64,000 bases of DNA, from the NCBI GenBank assembly GCA_934149365.1, contig CAKPEI010000003.1, positions 62,001 through 126,000 of the forward strand, read 5' to 3'. The position numbers and the translations under genes are program-made. Source of the DNA: an uncultured Clostridia bacterium. Lineage in GTDB: Bacteria > Bacillota > Clostridia > TANB77 > CAG-465. Under the pieces are notes generated by a model. That model was given only the letters and a program-made list of their open reading frames with translations, searched no databases and was not told the DNA's origin. Of this stretch, positions 44,105 to 53,744 are shown in pieces. Each line of letters starts with the position of its first letter. The first letter of the stretch is position 1.

Positions 44105-44410
44105 TTATTGTTCGTTAATAGTATTCACTTTAAGGCCAATGTAGCCTAAATCGTTTACATAGATTATAAATGGAGATTTTGCCTTAAGGTGCAATAATTT
44201 TATAACTCTACTTGGTATAACAAACCTATTATGAACATCTAAATGGACACATGCCAAGATGCCATCAAAGCATTTATCCTTTTCAGCTGTAATCAAGATT
44301 TCATTTCCTTTTAATATAATAAATAAATCTTGCTCATTTGGTTTTAAATTAGATATTTTAATTAAGTCATTTGGAATTTTAAGTCTCCGCTGATTATCAA
44401 GCCTTATCAT
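44105..44410 (-). CDS. possible tandem AbrB/MraZ-like DNA-binding protein
   Basis: 101 residues. Two halves look alike: LDNQRRLKIPNDLIKISNLK at 4-23 and LDVHNRFVIPSRVIKLLHLK at about 57-76, each followed by a short hydrophobic beta strand. This is the swapped-hairpin pattern of AbrB/SpoVT or MraZ-type proteins in duplicate. I infer a DNA-binding regulator, possibly autoregulatory with the following unknown gene. Confidence 0.55.
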   Translation of the reverse strand: MIRLDNQRRLKIPNDLIKISNLKPNEQDLFIILKGNEILITAEKDKCFDGILACVHLDVHNRFVIPSRVIKLLHLKAKSPFIIYVNDLGYIGLKVNTINEQ

Positions 44411-44555
44411 TAGAAAAGCTCCCTTCTTTAAATAGTCAACATATTATATCACATGTTTACATAAATGTAAAATAATGTGTAATAATATTTAAATAATGTA
44501 TTGAAAAATTTATATATTTGTGATATATATTCATTAACTAAAGAGGTAATAGATT

Positions 44556-45626
44556 ATGAATGAAATTATAGAGTTTTTTGAAAATATAACAATATTTCAT
44601 GTGTGCTCTTTGTTTGACATTATCAGGTGTTTATTAATAATCGCTGTGTTTTTTATAGCAAGGGGACCACTTACTTACATAGTCGTAAAATTGTTAAATT
44701 TAAAAGAAAAAGATAAAGAAAAAATAAAAAAATCTGCTTTATATAAACCGCTTAGAGCATTCTTTTTAGCATTTAGTATTTATCTAGGCCTTAGGGTTAT
44801 AGATTTTAATGATAATATAAAGATGGGAATAGATAAAACGTTTAGAATTATAGTGATACTTTTAATTGCTAAAGCTTTAACCAATATGATGTCAAAAGAC
44901 TCAAAAGCAATGCGTAATTTTCAAAGGAAACTTCATATACCAAATAGCTCTAGTATAGTGAAAATGGTTAGTAAAGTAATAGCAGGAATTATATATGCTT
45001 TTGCCGTTGTTATAATTATAAATGAACTTGGTTATGATGTTAACGGTTTGGTTGCAGGTTTGGGACTAGGTGGACTTACAGTAGCTTTAGCTGCTCAAGA
45101 TGTAGCATCTAATATATTTGCCGGTATAGTCATTCTTTTTGATAAACCATTTTTAATAGGCGATTGGATAAAGACAGATGAAATTGAAGGCATAGTTGAG
45201 GAAATAACTTTTAGAAGTACTAGAATAAGAACTTTTGATAATACACTTGTTATTATTCCAAACAATAAAATAACTAATAGCACACTTATTAATTGTAGTA
45301 AAATGGAGAAAAGAAGAGTTAAATTTGACTTGCAAATTGATATGGATGTAGATATGAAAAAATTAAACGGATGTATTCAAAAGGTAAGAAAAGCAATATT
45401 GTCTATGGATAATATCATAGAAGAGTCAGTGCTTGTATTCTTCGATAAGATTGAAGATTCTGGTTATAACATGTTTGTTAGTTGTTTTACAACAGAGTTA
45501 AACTATGCTAGCTATTTATCAATAAAAGAAAAAATAAATTACAAGATTATAGATGTGTTAAATAAAGAGGGGATAGAGCTTGCATATCCTAGTAAAACTG
45601 TTTATCTTAGAACAGAAGAAAAATAG
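44556..45626 (+). CDS. small-conductance mechanosensitive channel (MscS family)
   Basis: 356 residues with four to five N-terminal membrane spans. The pore helix VAGLGLGGLTVALAAQDVAS with its Gly/Ala pattern, and the beta domain starting GDWIKTDEIEGIVEEITFRSTRI, match MscS. It opens under membrane tension to release osmolytes. Confidence 0.92.
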   Translation: MNEIIEFFENITIFHVCSLFDIIRCLLIIAVFFIARGPLTYIVVKLLNLKEKDKEKIKKSALYKPLRAFFLAFSIYLGLRVIDFNDNIKMGIDKTFRIIVILLIAKALTNMMSKDSKAMRNFQRKLHIPNSSSIVKMVSKVIAGIIYAFAVVIIINELGYDVNGLVAGLGLGGLTVALAAQDVASNIFAGIVILFDKPFLIGDWIKTDEIEGIVEEITFRSTRIRTFDNTLVIIPNNKITNSTLINCSKMEKRRVKFDLQIDMDVDMKKLNGCIQKVRKAILSMDNIIEESVLVFFDKIEDSGYNMFVSCFTTELNYASYLSIKEKINYKIIDVLNKEGIELAYPSKTVYLRTEEK

Positions 45627-45642
45627 TAAAAATAATAAAGGA

Positions 45643-45683
45643 AAGAGAATAGATGCTTTTGATATAATCTATTCTCTTTTATC
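45643..45683. terminator. bidirectional terminator between mscS-like gene and spoIVA
   Basis: AAAGAGAATAGAT pairs with ATCTATTCTCTTT, with T-rich flanks on both strands. Confidence 0.75.
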
Positions 45684-45684
45684 G

Positions 45685-47166
45685 TTATAATATAATGCAA
45701 ATTAAACCGCCAGAACCTTCATTTATTATTCTTTCTAATGTTTCTTGTATTTTCATTTGAGCTTCATCAGGCATTCTATAAAGCTTATTGTGAAGTCCTT
45801 CATTTACAAGTTCATGTAGTGATTTACCAAATATATTTGATTGCCATATTTGTTTAGGGTCATTTTCAAATTCCGAAAGCAGATATTTAACTAAATCTTC
45901 AGACTGCTTTTCTGAACCAACTATAGGTGATACTTCAGTTTCTATGTCAGCTTTTATCATGTGAATAGAAGGAGCAGAAGCTTTTAATTTAACACCATAT
46001 TTTGAACCTTGTTTTACTATTTCTGGTTCTTCTAATTTTAATTCATCTATAGAAGGTGTTACAATTCCATAACCTTTTACATTTACCTCTTCTAAAGCAA
46101 TCGCTATTTTATCATATTTTGCTTTTATACTTGAATAGTCATCTATAACTTTAAAGATATCCTTTTCAGATTCTATTTGTATGTTCGATTTTTCACTTAA
46201 TACTTTGAAGAAGTAAGAATTGTTTATATTCATAATTACCTTTACATTTCCATCTTCCATATTTGCACTATCTAAGTTTATAGAATCAAAAATAGGGTAA
46301 GAATTTTTAATGTTAGATATAACATCATTTATTTCACGTAGTGAAGTATCGTTGTAAAAGTTTTCTTTTACTATTGATATAACTTCTTGCTTTAAAGGGT
46401 AGTTCATATCAAGCATATCAAACCAAGTAGGAAGCTTGAAACCTATTTCGGATACAGGAAACTCCTCTAATACTCTACTAAAAATTGTTGTAATATCACT
46501 TTCTTTTAGGTTTAATATGTCTGATATAACTACAGGGGCATTATATTTTTCTTCTAATGAATTACGAAGAGAAATGGTTTCCTCGCTATTTGGAGTGCTA
46601 GAGTTTAAAAGAACAACAAATGGTTTATTTATAGCCTTTAGCTCTCTTACAACTCTTTCTTCAGCAGGAATATAATTTTCTCTATCTATATCAGTTATAC
46701 TTCCGTCAGTGGTAACGACAAGACCAATGGTTGAGTGGTCTGTTATAACTTTTCTTGTACCCATTTCTGCAGCTTCTACAAATGGAATTTCATTATCGTT
46801 CCAAGGAGTTTTTACCATTCTAGGCAGGTCACCTTCCATATGACCTATAGCATCATCTACTAGATAGCCAACGCAATCAACTAGTCTTGTTTTCATTTTT
46901 ACATTTCCATCAATGGTAATTTCTACAGATTCATTCGGAACAAATTTTGGTTCGGTAGTCATTATAGTTTTACCAGCCGCACTTTGTGGAAGCTCATCTT
47001 TGGCACGGTCTTGTTTATATGGACTGTCTATATTTGGAATTACAAACATTTCCATAAAATTTTTTATAAAAGTGGACTTACCAGTTCTAACCGGCCCAAC
47101 AACACCAATGTATATATCACCGTTTGTTCTACTGGATATGTCCTTGTAAATATCTACATTACTCAT
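45685..47166 (-). CDS. spoIVA: stage IV sporulation protein A (spore coat morphogenetic ATPase)
   Basis: 493 residues, full length. The N-terminal ATPase (GVVGPVRTGKSTFIKNFME with Walker A) resembles the TRAFAC class. The conserved TMTTEPKFVPNE and DHSTIGLVVTTDGSITDIDR motifs are SpoIVA-specific. In sporulating Firmicutes it polymerises on the forespore and recruits the coat. This is the clearest sign that the organism forms spores, or descends from spore formers. Confidence 0.96.
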   Translation of the reverse strand: MSNVDIYKDISSRTNGDIYIGVVGPVRTGKSTFIKNFMEMFVIPNIDSPYKQDRAKDELPQSAAGKTIMTTEPKFVPNESVEITIDGNVKMKTRLVDCVGYLVDDAIGHMEGDLPRMVKTPWNDNEIPFVEAAEMGTRKVITDHSTIGLVVTTDGSITDIDRENYIPAEERVVRELKAINKPFVVLLNSSTPNSEETISLRNSLEEKYNAPVVISDILNLKESDITTIFSRVLEEFPVSEIGFKLPTWFDMLDMNYPLKQEVISIVKENFYNDTSLREINDVISNIKNSYPIFDSINLDSANMEDGNVKVIMNINNSYFFKVLSEKSNIQIESEKDIFKVIDDYSSIKAKYDKIAIALEEVNVKGYGIVTPSIDELKLEEPEIVKQGSKYGVKLKASAPSIHMIKADIETEVSPIVGSEKQSEDLVKYLLSEFENDPKQIWQSNIFGKSLHELVNEGLHNKLYRMPDEAQMKIQETLERIINEGSGGLICIIL

Positions 47167-47341
47167 AATTACCTCCCGTAACTTTTCTTTACTACATGTA
47201 TATCTATTAAATGAAAAAATATTACAAGTTTTATTTTAAAAATGTGTAAAGAATAAAATTAGTCTATAATTGATTTACACTATATATACCTCTTTTATAT
47301 CGCATTAGTATATTGTATAATATATCAAAAGGAGATTACTT

Positions 47342-48271
47342 ATGAAAATAGAATACATTGTTACTGAAAAAGACGAGGGAAGTTTTGTAAGAGACATAGT
47401 TAAGAAAAAAATGAATGTGTCTTCAAGACTATATAAAAAAATAGCATTAGATATATATTTAAATGATAAAAAATGTTATGCTACAAACAGAGTAATTAAA
47501 AAAGATGTGGTTACAGTATATTTAGATAATGCATACGATGAAGAAGTTACGTATGATAAATTTACTACATGGAAACATAAACTTGATATACTTTATGAAG
47601 ATGAGTATATAATTTGTATTAATAAAGAAAGCGGTATTGCGTGTCATCCAAGTGCTAACCATCAAGAAAAGACTTTGTATAATGCTGTTATAAACTATTA
47701 CATTGAAAAGGGAATTAAAGTTCCAATTCACTTTGTTAATAGGTTAGATAAAGATACAACAGGTGTAGTTGTTATAGCTAAACATAAGTATGTGCAACAG
47801 TTTTTAGTAAAACAAATGGAAAAAGGTGATTTTAATAAAGAATACATAGCAATTGTTTATGGAAAACTAGAAAATAAAGAGGGAATAATAGAAAAGAAGA
47901 TTAAAAGAAAAGAAGGAACTATAATCTTACGTGAAACCTCAGATAGTGAAGGTGAATATGCTAAAACAGCATATAAAGCGTTAGAGTATAATGAAGATAA
48001 AAATTATACAGTAGTTAGAGTAAAACTATATACTGGCAGAACTCACCAAATAAGGGTGCATTTTACAAGTATAGGTCATCCTCTTTTAGGAGATGAGCTT
48101 TATTCGAATGAATGTGAATTTAAAATAGATAACATCAGAGAATATATTAAAAGGCAAGCACTTCATGCAAAACTAATTTCCTTTAATCATATAAATGGGA
48201 AAAAATTAATTATAGAGGCTGATATACCAGAAGATATGTCGAAATTAATTAATAATTGCAGTAATGATTGA
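47342..48271 (+). CDS. RluA-family pseudouridine synthase
   Basis: 309 residues with an S4-like N-terminus (about 10-60) and a catalytic domain with HFVNRLDKDTTGVVVIAK. In place of the more common HRLD it reads NRLD, as in several RluD/RluA subgroups; the nucleophilic Asp is kept. YTGRTHQIRVHFTSIGHPLL follows. The target RNA is unknown. It is paralogous to the gene at 40130. Confidence 0.9.
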   Translation: MKIEYIVTEKDEGSFVRDIVKKKMNVSSRLYKKIALDIYLNDKKCYATNRVIKKDVVTVYLDNAYDEEVTYDKFTTWKHKLDILYEDEYIICINKESGIACHPSANHQEKTLYNAVINYYIEKGIKVPIHFVNRLDKDTTGVVVIAKHKYVQQFLVKQMEKGDFNKEYIAIVYGKLENKEGIIEKKIKRKEGTIILRETSDSEGEYAKTAYKALEYNEDKNYTVVRVKLYTGRTHQIRVHFTSIGHPLLGDELYSNECEFKIDNIREYIKRQALHAKLISFNHINGKKLIIEADIPEDMSKLINNCSND

Positions 48272-48359
48272 CAAGTTTAACATAAAATGGTAGAATGAAG
48301 AAACAATTTTTAGTAAATCTGTTAAATAATTTTAATTAGAGTAGGAGGAAAAAGGAAAA

Positions 48360-48965
48360 ATGACTAATGAAGTGACTTTGAAAGGAAGAGTATTAACGGA
48401 ACCTAAGTATAATCATACTGCTCATGGTGAAAGTTTCTTTAAATTTTTCATTGGTGTAAAAAGACTTTCTGGTGTGGACGATATCATCCCGGTTATTGTT
48501 CGTAAAGCTATTTTAGATTTTTCTATGAAGAAGATGATAGTTGGAATGCGGATTAAAGTTGTTGGAGAATATCGTTCATTTAGAGATGAAGAATACAGAT
48601 TAAAACTACATGTATTTGCTATAAAAATCAATGACGAAGAGACTTCAGATCTAGATTATGATATTAATTCAGTAAAGTTTAATGGAGTTGTTGTTTCGAG
48701 GAAATGTTCTAGAGTTACTCCTATGGGAAAGAAAATAATTGACCTCATAATTTGTGTTGAAAGTAGTTATTCAAGATGTTCATATATTCCATGTTTGATT
48801 TGGGGTAGATTAGACTCAGAAGCTCAAGATGTTGTTACAGGTAACAGAATAAAAATAAGTGGACGTATACAGTCAAGAGAATATAAAAAAAATTATGAGG
48901 ATGGGAGTAGTGAAATAAAAACAGCATATGAAGTATCTATAAGAAATTATTGTATAGAAAGTTAA
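48360..48965 (+). CDS. two-domain SSB-like OB-fold protein
   Basis: 201 residues that look like two successive SSB-type OB folds: MTNEVTLKGRVLTEPKYNHT (1-85) and VKFNGVVVSRKCSRVTPMGK (about 105-195). It lacks the acidic C-terminal tail of the replicative SSB, so it is probably an accessory single-strand DNA-binding protein. AGGAGG lies upstream. Codon use includes CGG, CCC and CGT and is less A/T-biased than the neighbours. Confidence 0.7.
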   Translation: MTNEVTLKGRVLTEPKYNHTAHGESFFKFFIGVKRLSGVDDIIPVIVRKAILDFSMKKMIVGMRIKVVGEYRSFRDEEYRLKLHVFAIKINDEETSDLDYDINSVKFNGVVVSRKCSRVTPMGKKIIDLIICVESSYSRCSYIPCLIWGRLDSEAQDVVTGNRIKISGRIQSREYKKNYEDGSSEIKTAYEVSIRNYCIES

Positions 48966-48996
48966 ATAACTAACAACTCAAATTCTCCAATAAAGA

Positions 48997-49035
48997 AAAA
49001 TACCAATCGTAAAAAATTACGGTTGGTATTTTTCT
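48997..49035. terminator. bidirectional terminator between the SSB-like gene and ychF
   Basis: AAAAATACCAATCGT pairs with ACGGTTGGTATTTTT, with A and T runs on either side. Confidence 0.85.
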
Positions 49036-49056
49036 ATGTATATGTAATAGATAACA

Positions 49057-50151
49057 CTATACGTTAAATTTAAATAGTATGATGTCGCCATCTTTTACTA
49101 CGTATTCTTTTCCTTCCATTCTAACTGCGCCATTTTCTTTAGCATTATGCATTGTACCGAATTTCATTAATTCATCATAGCCTATAACTTCTGCTTTTAT
49201 AAAACCTCTTTCAAAATCTGTATGTATTTTACCAGCGGCTTGTGGAGCTTTAGTACCATTTGTTATAGTCCAAGCTCTAACTTCTTGTTTTCCAGCAGTA
49301 AGATATGAAATAAGGTTTAAAATAGTATAGCTTTTAGTTGCTAGTTCATCAAGTCCGGAATTTTCAAGTCCATAGTCTTTCATAAGAGAAATTCTATCTT
49401 CGTCATCTAGCTCTGAAAGTTCTTCTTCTAACTTAGCACAAAGAGGTATACAATATGAATTTTCTTTCTTAGCTAGTTCTCTTACTAAATTTACATTCTT
49501 GTCATTTGCTATATCTAGTAATTGATTTTCATTTACATTTGCAACATAAAGCATTTTTTTCATTGTAAGAAGAAAAGCATCACGAATTACTTCTTTATCT
49601 TCATCTGATATTTCAATCATTCTAGCAGGTATACCTTGCTCTAATTTTTCTTTTATATTCTTTAATAACTCTAGTTCGTGAATAGCTTTTTTATCTCCAG
49701 ACTTAGTTTGCTTTGAAACACGTTCAATACGTTTTGTTATAGTTTCTATATCTGCAAAAATAAGTTCAAGATTTATAGTTTCTATATCTCCAATAGGGTC
49801 AATAGTTCCATTTACATGGACTATATTTTCGTCTTCAAAACATCTAACTACGTGGACAATAGCGTCAACTTCACGAATATGTGATAAGAATTTATTTCCT
49901 AAACCTTCACCACGCGAAGCACCTTTTACTAGTCCTGCTATATCAACAAATTCTATTGTAGCATATGTAGTTTTTAAAGTTTCATACATTTTACTTAAAA
50001 CATCAATTCTTTCATCAGGAACAAGTACAGTTCCAATATTTGGCTCTATTGTACAAAATGGATAGTTTGCACTTTCTGCGCCAGCCTTTGTTATAGCATT
50101 AAATAATGTGCTTTTACCAACATTAGGTAAACCAACAATTCCTAGTTTCAT
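49057..50151 (-). CDS. ychF: redox-regulated ATPase YchF (Obg family)
   Basis: 364 residues from the ATG at 50151 (AAGGAGT upstream; the GTG three codons earlier is rejected). G1 is GLPNVGKSTLFNAIT and G3 DIAGLVKGASRGEGLGNKFL. The C-terminal TGS domain ends KDGDIILFKFNV. YchF binds ATP rather than GTP and associates with ribosomes. Confidence 0.95.
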   Translation of the reverse strand: MKLGIVGLPNVGKSTLFNAITKAGAESANYPFCTIEPNIGTVLVPDERIDVLSKMYETLKTTYATIEFVDIAGLVKGASRGEGLGNKFLSHIREVDAIVHVVRCFEDENIVHVNGTIDPIGDIETINLELIFADIETITKRIERVSKQTKSGDKKAIHELELLKNIKEKLEQGIPARMIEISDEDKEVIRDAFLLTMKKMLYVANVNENQLLDIANDKNVNLVRELAKKENSYCIPLCAKLEEELSELDDEDRISLMKDYGLENSGLDELATKSYTILNLISYLTAGKQEVRAWTITNGTKAPQAAGKIHTDFERGFIKAEVIGYDELMKFGTMHNAKENGAVRMEGKEYVVKDGDIILFKFNV

Positions 50152-50269
50152 TAAAATCACTCCTTAAGCATTAAATATTATATAGAAAAAGTCAAAAAAA
50201 GTAAAGTATAATTGACTTTTTATGCTATATAATATATTATTTAATATAGATATTTAAGGAGAGATTGAT

Positions 50270-51943
50270 ATGTTAGATACGTTATATTCTAAAAAGGTTA
50301 AAGTAAGATTGCCAGATGGAAGACAAATAGCAGTTGCATATAAAACAAGGGCAGAAGATGTAATTAAAATGTTGGAAAGTGAAGAAAAGGCTAAGGAGAT
50401 AGTGGCAGTTAGAATAAATAATGAAGTGAGAACTATAGACCATGAAATAGTAGAAGACTCACTTCTAGAGTATATAGAATATGGAAGTAATGATGGATAT
50501 AGAGTTTACATGAGAACAGCAAAATTCATACTTTATATGGCAATGACAAGGCTTTATCCAAACTTTCAAATAGAATATAGTAATAATATAAATACTGATA
50601 TGTATTTTGTATCTAAGAAAGATAAGTTTACAGAAGAGATGGCAAGTAAAGTTAAAGAAGAAATGCAAAATATCGTTGGGCGTGATAGTGATATAGTAAG
50701 AAAAGTTGTGTCTGCAGAAGAGGCTAGGGTGCTTTATGAAGCTATGGGAAATAAAGAAAGACTAGACTTAATAAAAGTAGAACTTAGGAACAACTTAACT
50801 TTGTTTTTCTCAGAAAATGTATGTAATACTATGGGAGGCGTTTTAGCACCATCTACAGGTTTTATTAAGAATTTTGATATAAAACCATTTAGAAATGGGT
50901 TTGTTTTAGTTATTCCATATAAAGAAGATATAAATAAAATGCCAGATAAAATCAGATATAATAAACTTTATGATGTGTTTGAAGAATATGATAAGTATAA
51001 CGATAAAATAGAGGTAGACAAGGTAAGCAAGTTGAACAATATGGTTATTAACAAAAATGTTGGAGCTGTAATTAGAGCTAGTGAAACACTTCATGAAAAA
51101 CAGATATTAGAACTTGTTAATATGGTATCAGAGAGAAAAGAAACTAAAATGTTACTTATCGCAGGTCCTTCATCTTCTGGTAAAACTACTTTTGCTCAAA
51201 AGTTAGGAGATAATTTAAGACTTATAGGCTATAACCCTATAATAATATCAATGGATAATTATTATAAAGAGAGACTTGAAAATTATAATAAAGAAACAGG
51301 AGAGTATGATTTTGAGTCAGTATCTTCACTTGACGTTGATTTGTTTAATATTCAAATGAAGAGTTTGGCAGAGGGTAAAGAAGTAGAACTTCCAAGATAC
51401 GATTTTGTCAAAGGTATGAAAGTGTATGAGGGAAGAAAACTTAAATTAAAAGAAAATGACATACTTATTATAGAGGGAATACATGCTTTAAATGATGAGA
51501 TGACAAAACAAGTTGAAAGAAAATATAAGTTTAAGGTGTATATGGCACCAATAACTACTTTAAATGTTGACTCATATACAAAAGTTTCATCTACTGATAC
51601 AAGAATGCTTAGAAGAATAGTTAGAGATTATAATACAAGAAATGTTGGAGTAGAAGAGACACTTGAAATGTGGGATAAAATAAGAAAAGGTGAAGAAAAT
51701 AACATATATCCTTTTGTAGATAGTTCAGATTATATTTTCAATAGCAGTTTAGTCTACGAGATGGGAGTTATAAAAACATTCGCAGAGCCATTACTTTTAC
51801 AAGTTCAAAAAACAAGTAAATATTTTTCTGAAGCTAGAAGACTATATGAATTTTTAAACAATTTCTTGCCTATAGAGACAAAAGAAATACCAGTAAATTC
51901 ATTAGTAAGAGAATTTATAGGAGATGGAAGCTTTAGCAGGTAA
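50270..51943 (+). CDS. TGS-domain nucleoside (uridine) kinase
   Basis: 557 residues. An N-terminal TGS domain (VRLPDGRQIAVAYKT) and a threonyl-tRNA-synthetase-like second domain (SEEKAKEIVAVRIN to HEKQILELV) precede a uridine-kinase domain with GPSSSGKTTFAQKLGDNLRL, MDNYYKERL and IIEGIHALND. This fusion is widespread in Clostridia and Thermotogae as 'nucleoside kinase'. It phosphorylates uridine or cytidine; what the TGS part does is not known. Confidence 0.9.
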   Translation: MLDTLYSKKVKVRLPDGRQIAVAYKTRAEDVIKMLESEEKAKEIVAVRINNEVRTIDHEIVEDSLLEYIEYGSNDGYRVYMRTAKFILYMAMTRLYPNFQIEYSNNINTDMYFVSKKDKFTEEMASKVKEEMQNIVGRDSDIVRKVVSAEEARVLYEAMGNKERLDLIKVELRNNLTLFFSENVCNTMGGVLAPSTGFIKNFDIKPFRNGFVLVIPYKEDINKMPDKIRYNKLYDVFEEYDKYNDKIEVDKVSKLNNMVINKNVGAVIRASETLHEKQILELVNMVSERKETKMLLIAGPSSSGKTTFAQKLGDNLRLIGYNPIIISMDNYYKERLENYNKETGEYDFESVSSLDVDLFNIQMKSLAEGKEVELPRYDFVKGMKVYEGRKLKLKENDILIIEGIHALNDEMTKQVERKYKFKVYMAPITTLNVDSYTKVSSTDTRMLRRIVRDYNTRNVGVEETLEMWDKIRKGEENNIYPFVDSSDYIFNSSLVYEMGVIKTFAEPLLLQVQKTSKYFSEARRLYEFLNNFLPIETKEIPVNSLVREFIGDGSFSR

Positions 51944-51988
51944 AATATTACAATAAAATTACAAATAAATAAAATAACACAAAAAGTG

Positions 51989-52017
51989 TTGAAAAAATAA
52001 ATAATATACAGTAGAAT
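51989..52017 (+). promoter_or_regulatory. promoter of pseudopilin cassette 6
   Basis: TTGAAA at 51989-51994 and TAGAAT at 52012-52017, spacing 17, as in cassettes 1, 4 and 5. Confidence 0.75.
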
Positions 52018-52061
52018 AAAATGTGAGAAAAATAAAAAAAGAATATAGAAATGTAAAAAAG

Positions 52062-52101
52062 AAGTTAGTGATATACAGTAGAATATATAGCTAGCTTTTT
52101 T
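52062..52101 (+). terminator. leader terminator of cassette 6 with remnant of a leader ORF
   Basis: 52062-52075 pairs with 52084-52097, with one mismatch and G-U pairs, followed by T to 52101. Bases 52030-52060 still resemble the tail of the AG-type leader (KEYRNVKK), but the start codon and repeat are deleted. This cassette therefore has the terminator without its leader ORF. Confidence 0.6.
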
Positions 52102-52116
52102 GAGCTTAAGGTAAGG

Positions 52117-52139
52117 TATAATCATGATAGTAAATCATG
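52117..52139 (+). promoter_or_regulatory. putative internal -10 with palindromic operator, cassette 6
   Basis: TATAAT (52117-52122) then CATGAT-N5-ATCATG (52123-52139), a perfect 6-bp repeat. Confidence 0.48.
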
Positions 52140-52188
52140 TAAATATACAAAAAAATGTTCAAAAGAAAAAATTAAGGGGGAAAAAAGT

Positions 52189-53361
52189 ATGAGAACAAAA
52201 GTTAAACTAAAAGGCGGAATATCATTAATAGTACTAGTAATAACAATAATAGTAATGATAATATTAGCAGCCGCAATAATTTTGTCACTGTCAAATAGTG
52301 GAATAATATCAAAAGCAAACAAGGCAAAAACAGATAGTGATACAGCAAGCTTAAAAGAATATGTAAATACGCTAAGAGCAGAATGGGAGTTAATGACCAC
52401 AGCAGAAAGAGAAACATGTGGGAGTGCAACATTTGAAGATTATGCAAATAAAAAGTTAGAAGAAAATGACTACAAAGGAGCAGTAGGAGCAGATGGAGAA
52501 GTATATTCAAATTTAAATGAGAATGCTAGAAAAGCAATAGCAGCAGGAATAATGCTAGGAGATGAGGTAAAGTATAATGCAGTGTTAACAGAGAAAAGTT
52601 ATACAACAGATGGAAGTGAAAGAACATCAACAGGTGTAGCAGATAGTACAAAGGCACAAATAGTAAAAACAAATACAAATGGTACATGGAAATATATAGG
52701 TTTAGGAGAAGACGGTAATTTACTTATAGCGCTAGATATGACAGGAATAAAAGATCCAAACTATAATCTAACATTAGGAGATAAAGGTGGATATTTAAAT
52801 GGACCAACAATGTTAAATACAGTATGTGATGCGTTATATACAGTAGAAGGAAAAGGAAAAGCTAAGAGTATGAATATAGAAATAGTAAACAAATTGTTAG
52901 AATATAATGGACCAAAGGGAAGTTATATTAATAGTAGTTCCATACGAGTAGGGACAGCAGAGGTAATGATGATAGGAGAAATAGAGACTAAATTTCATAT
53001 TACATTGAAAAGAGAGTATGTGCTAGATGGAAAAGATTTAGGAGAATATAAATCAGATGGTTATACAATAAGTAAAACAAGTGGTTCGAGCATAATAACG
53101 AAAGATACAGTACGACAAAATCTAGTATATCAAGCAAATTGGTACTGGCTTGCTTCTTCGTGTGTATCTGCTTATTTTTCTGAAAAAGATGTGAGCTTTC
53201 AGGTACGTTATGTGTATTCTGCTGACGTATTTATGAACTATATGTTCAGTTCAGATGGCCGTACGAGTAATAGAGCTTTTGCTGTCCGTCCTGTAGTTTC
53301 TTTAACAGCTAACGTTCAGAAAACAACTGAAAATGGGAAAACAGTATGGATTTTAAGTTAG
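52189..53361 (+). CDS. pseudopilin-like protein with variable C-terminal domain, copy 6 (intact frame)
   Basis: 390 residues in one frame, with the same leader as copy 5 (MRTKVKLKGGISLIVLVITI, junction codons GGC GGA). The stalk is of the second type (NTLRAEWELM, FEDYANKKLEEN), but the central and C-terminal parts are of the first type (KYNAVLTEKSYTTDGSE, TWKYIGLGEDGNLLI, VQKTTENGKTVWILS): the reciprocal mosaic of copy 5. The variable domain starts at YWLASSCVSA (53143). It is probably an exported surface protein. Confidence 0.85.
   Translation: MRTKVKLKGGISLIVLVITIIVMIILAAAIILSLSNSGIISKANKAKTDSDTASLKEYVNTLRAEWELMTTAERETCGSATFEDYANKKLEENDYKGAVGADGEVYSNLNENARKAIAAGIMLGDEVKYNAVLTEKSYTTDGSERTSTGVADSTKAQIVKTNTNGTWKYIGLGEDGNLLIALDMTGIKDPNYNLTLGDKGGYLNGPTMLNTVCDALYTVEGKGKAKSMNIEIVNKLLEYNGPKGSYINSSSIRVGTAEVMMIGEIETKFHITLKREYVLDGKDLGEYKSDGYTISKTSGSSIITKDTVRQNLVYQANWYWLASSCVSAYFSEKDVSFQVRYVYSADVFMNYMFSSDGRTSNRAFAVRPVVSLTANVQKTTENGKTVWILS
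53143..53303 (+). other. putative DGR-type variable region, copy 6
   Basis: YWLASSC to RPVVSL, with the same anchors and a new set of residues between them. Confidence 0.55.
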
Positions 53362-53402
53362 CTGCATAATCAAATTAGTTCAGATACTTTAGTTGACATA
53401 TT

Positions 53403-53444
53403 TAGTCATGTAGACAAACTCTCTTATCTATATGGCTATTTTTT
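53403..53444 (+). terminator. terminator of copy 6
   Basis: TAGTCATGTAGA (53403-53414) pairs with TCTATATGGCTA (53427-53438), followed by TTTTTT. Confidence 0.75.
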
Positions 53445-53744
53445 CGTCTAGTTTTGTCGTAAATGTAGAAAAATGATAAAAGGTGTTGCAATATGAAATT
53501 TTAGTATATATAATGCACGTGTAAAAACATACGTGCTTTTTATTTAATCTCATAATATTTTTTTTAGAGAATTTTTAATTTATATATTTTAATTGTTTTA
53601 TTATTTAGTTTTTTTAGGAAACATTTAATATCGGTATTTATCGTTTAGGAGAATTTTTTATTTGGGAATAATTTAATTTTTGTAAAATGTTATCTTATGG
53701 TGTTGAAAATATAACTGATAGATGATATAATTTAGGAGGAATAG
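53445..53744. other. intergenic region without gene
   Basis: It holds a short hairpin, GCACGT (53515-53520) with ACGTGC (53531-53536), followed by TTTTT, possibly a second terminator. The rest is A/T-rich with no open frame or leader block. A ribosome site precedes the pseudogene at 53745. Confidence 0.6.
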
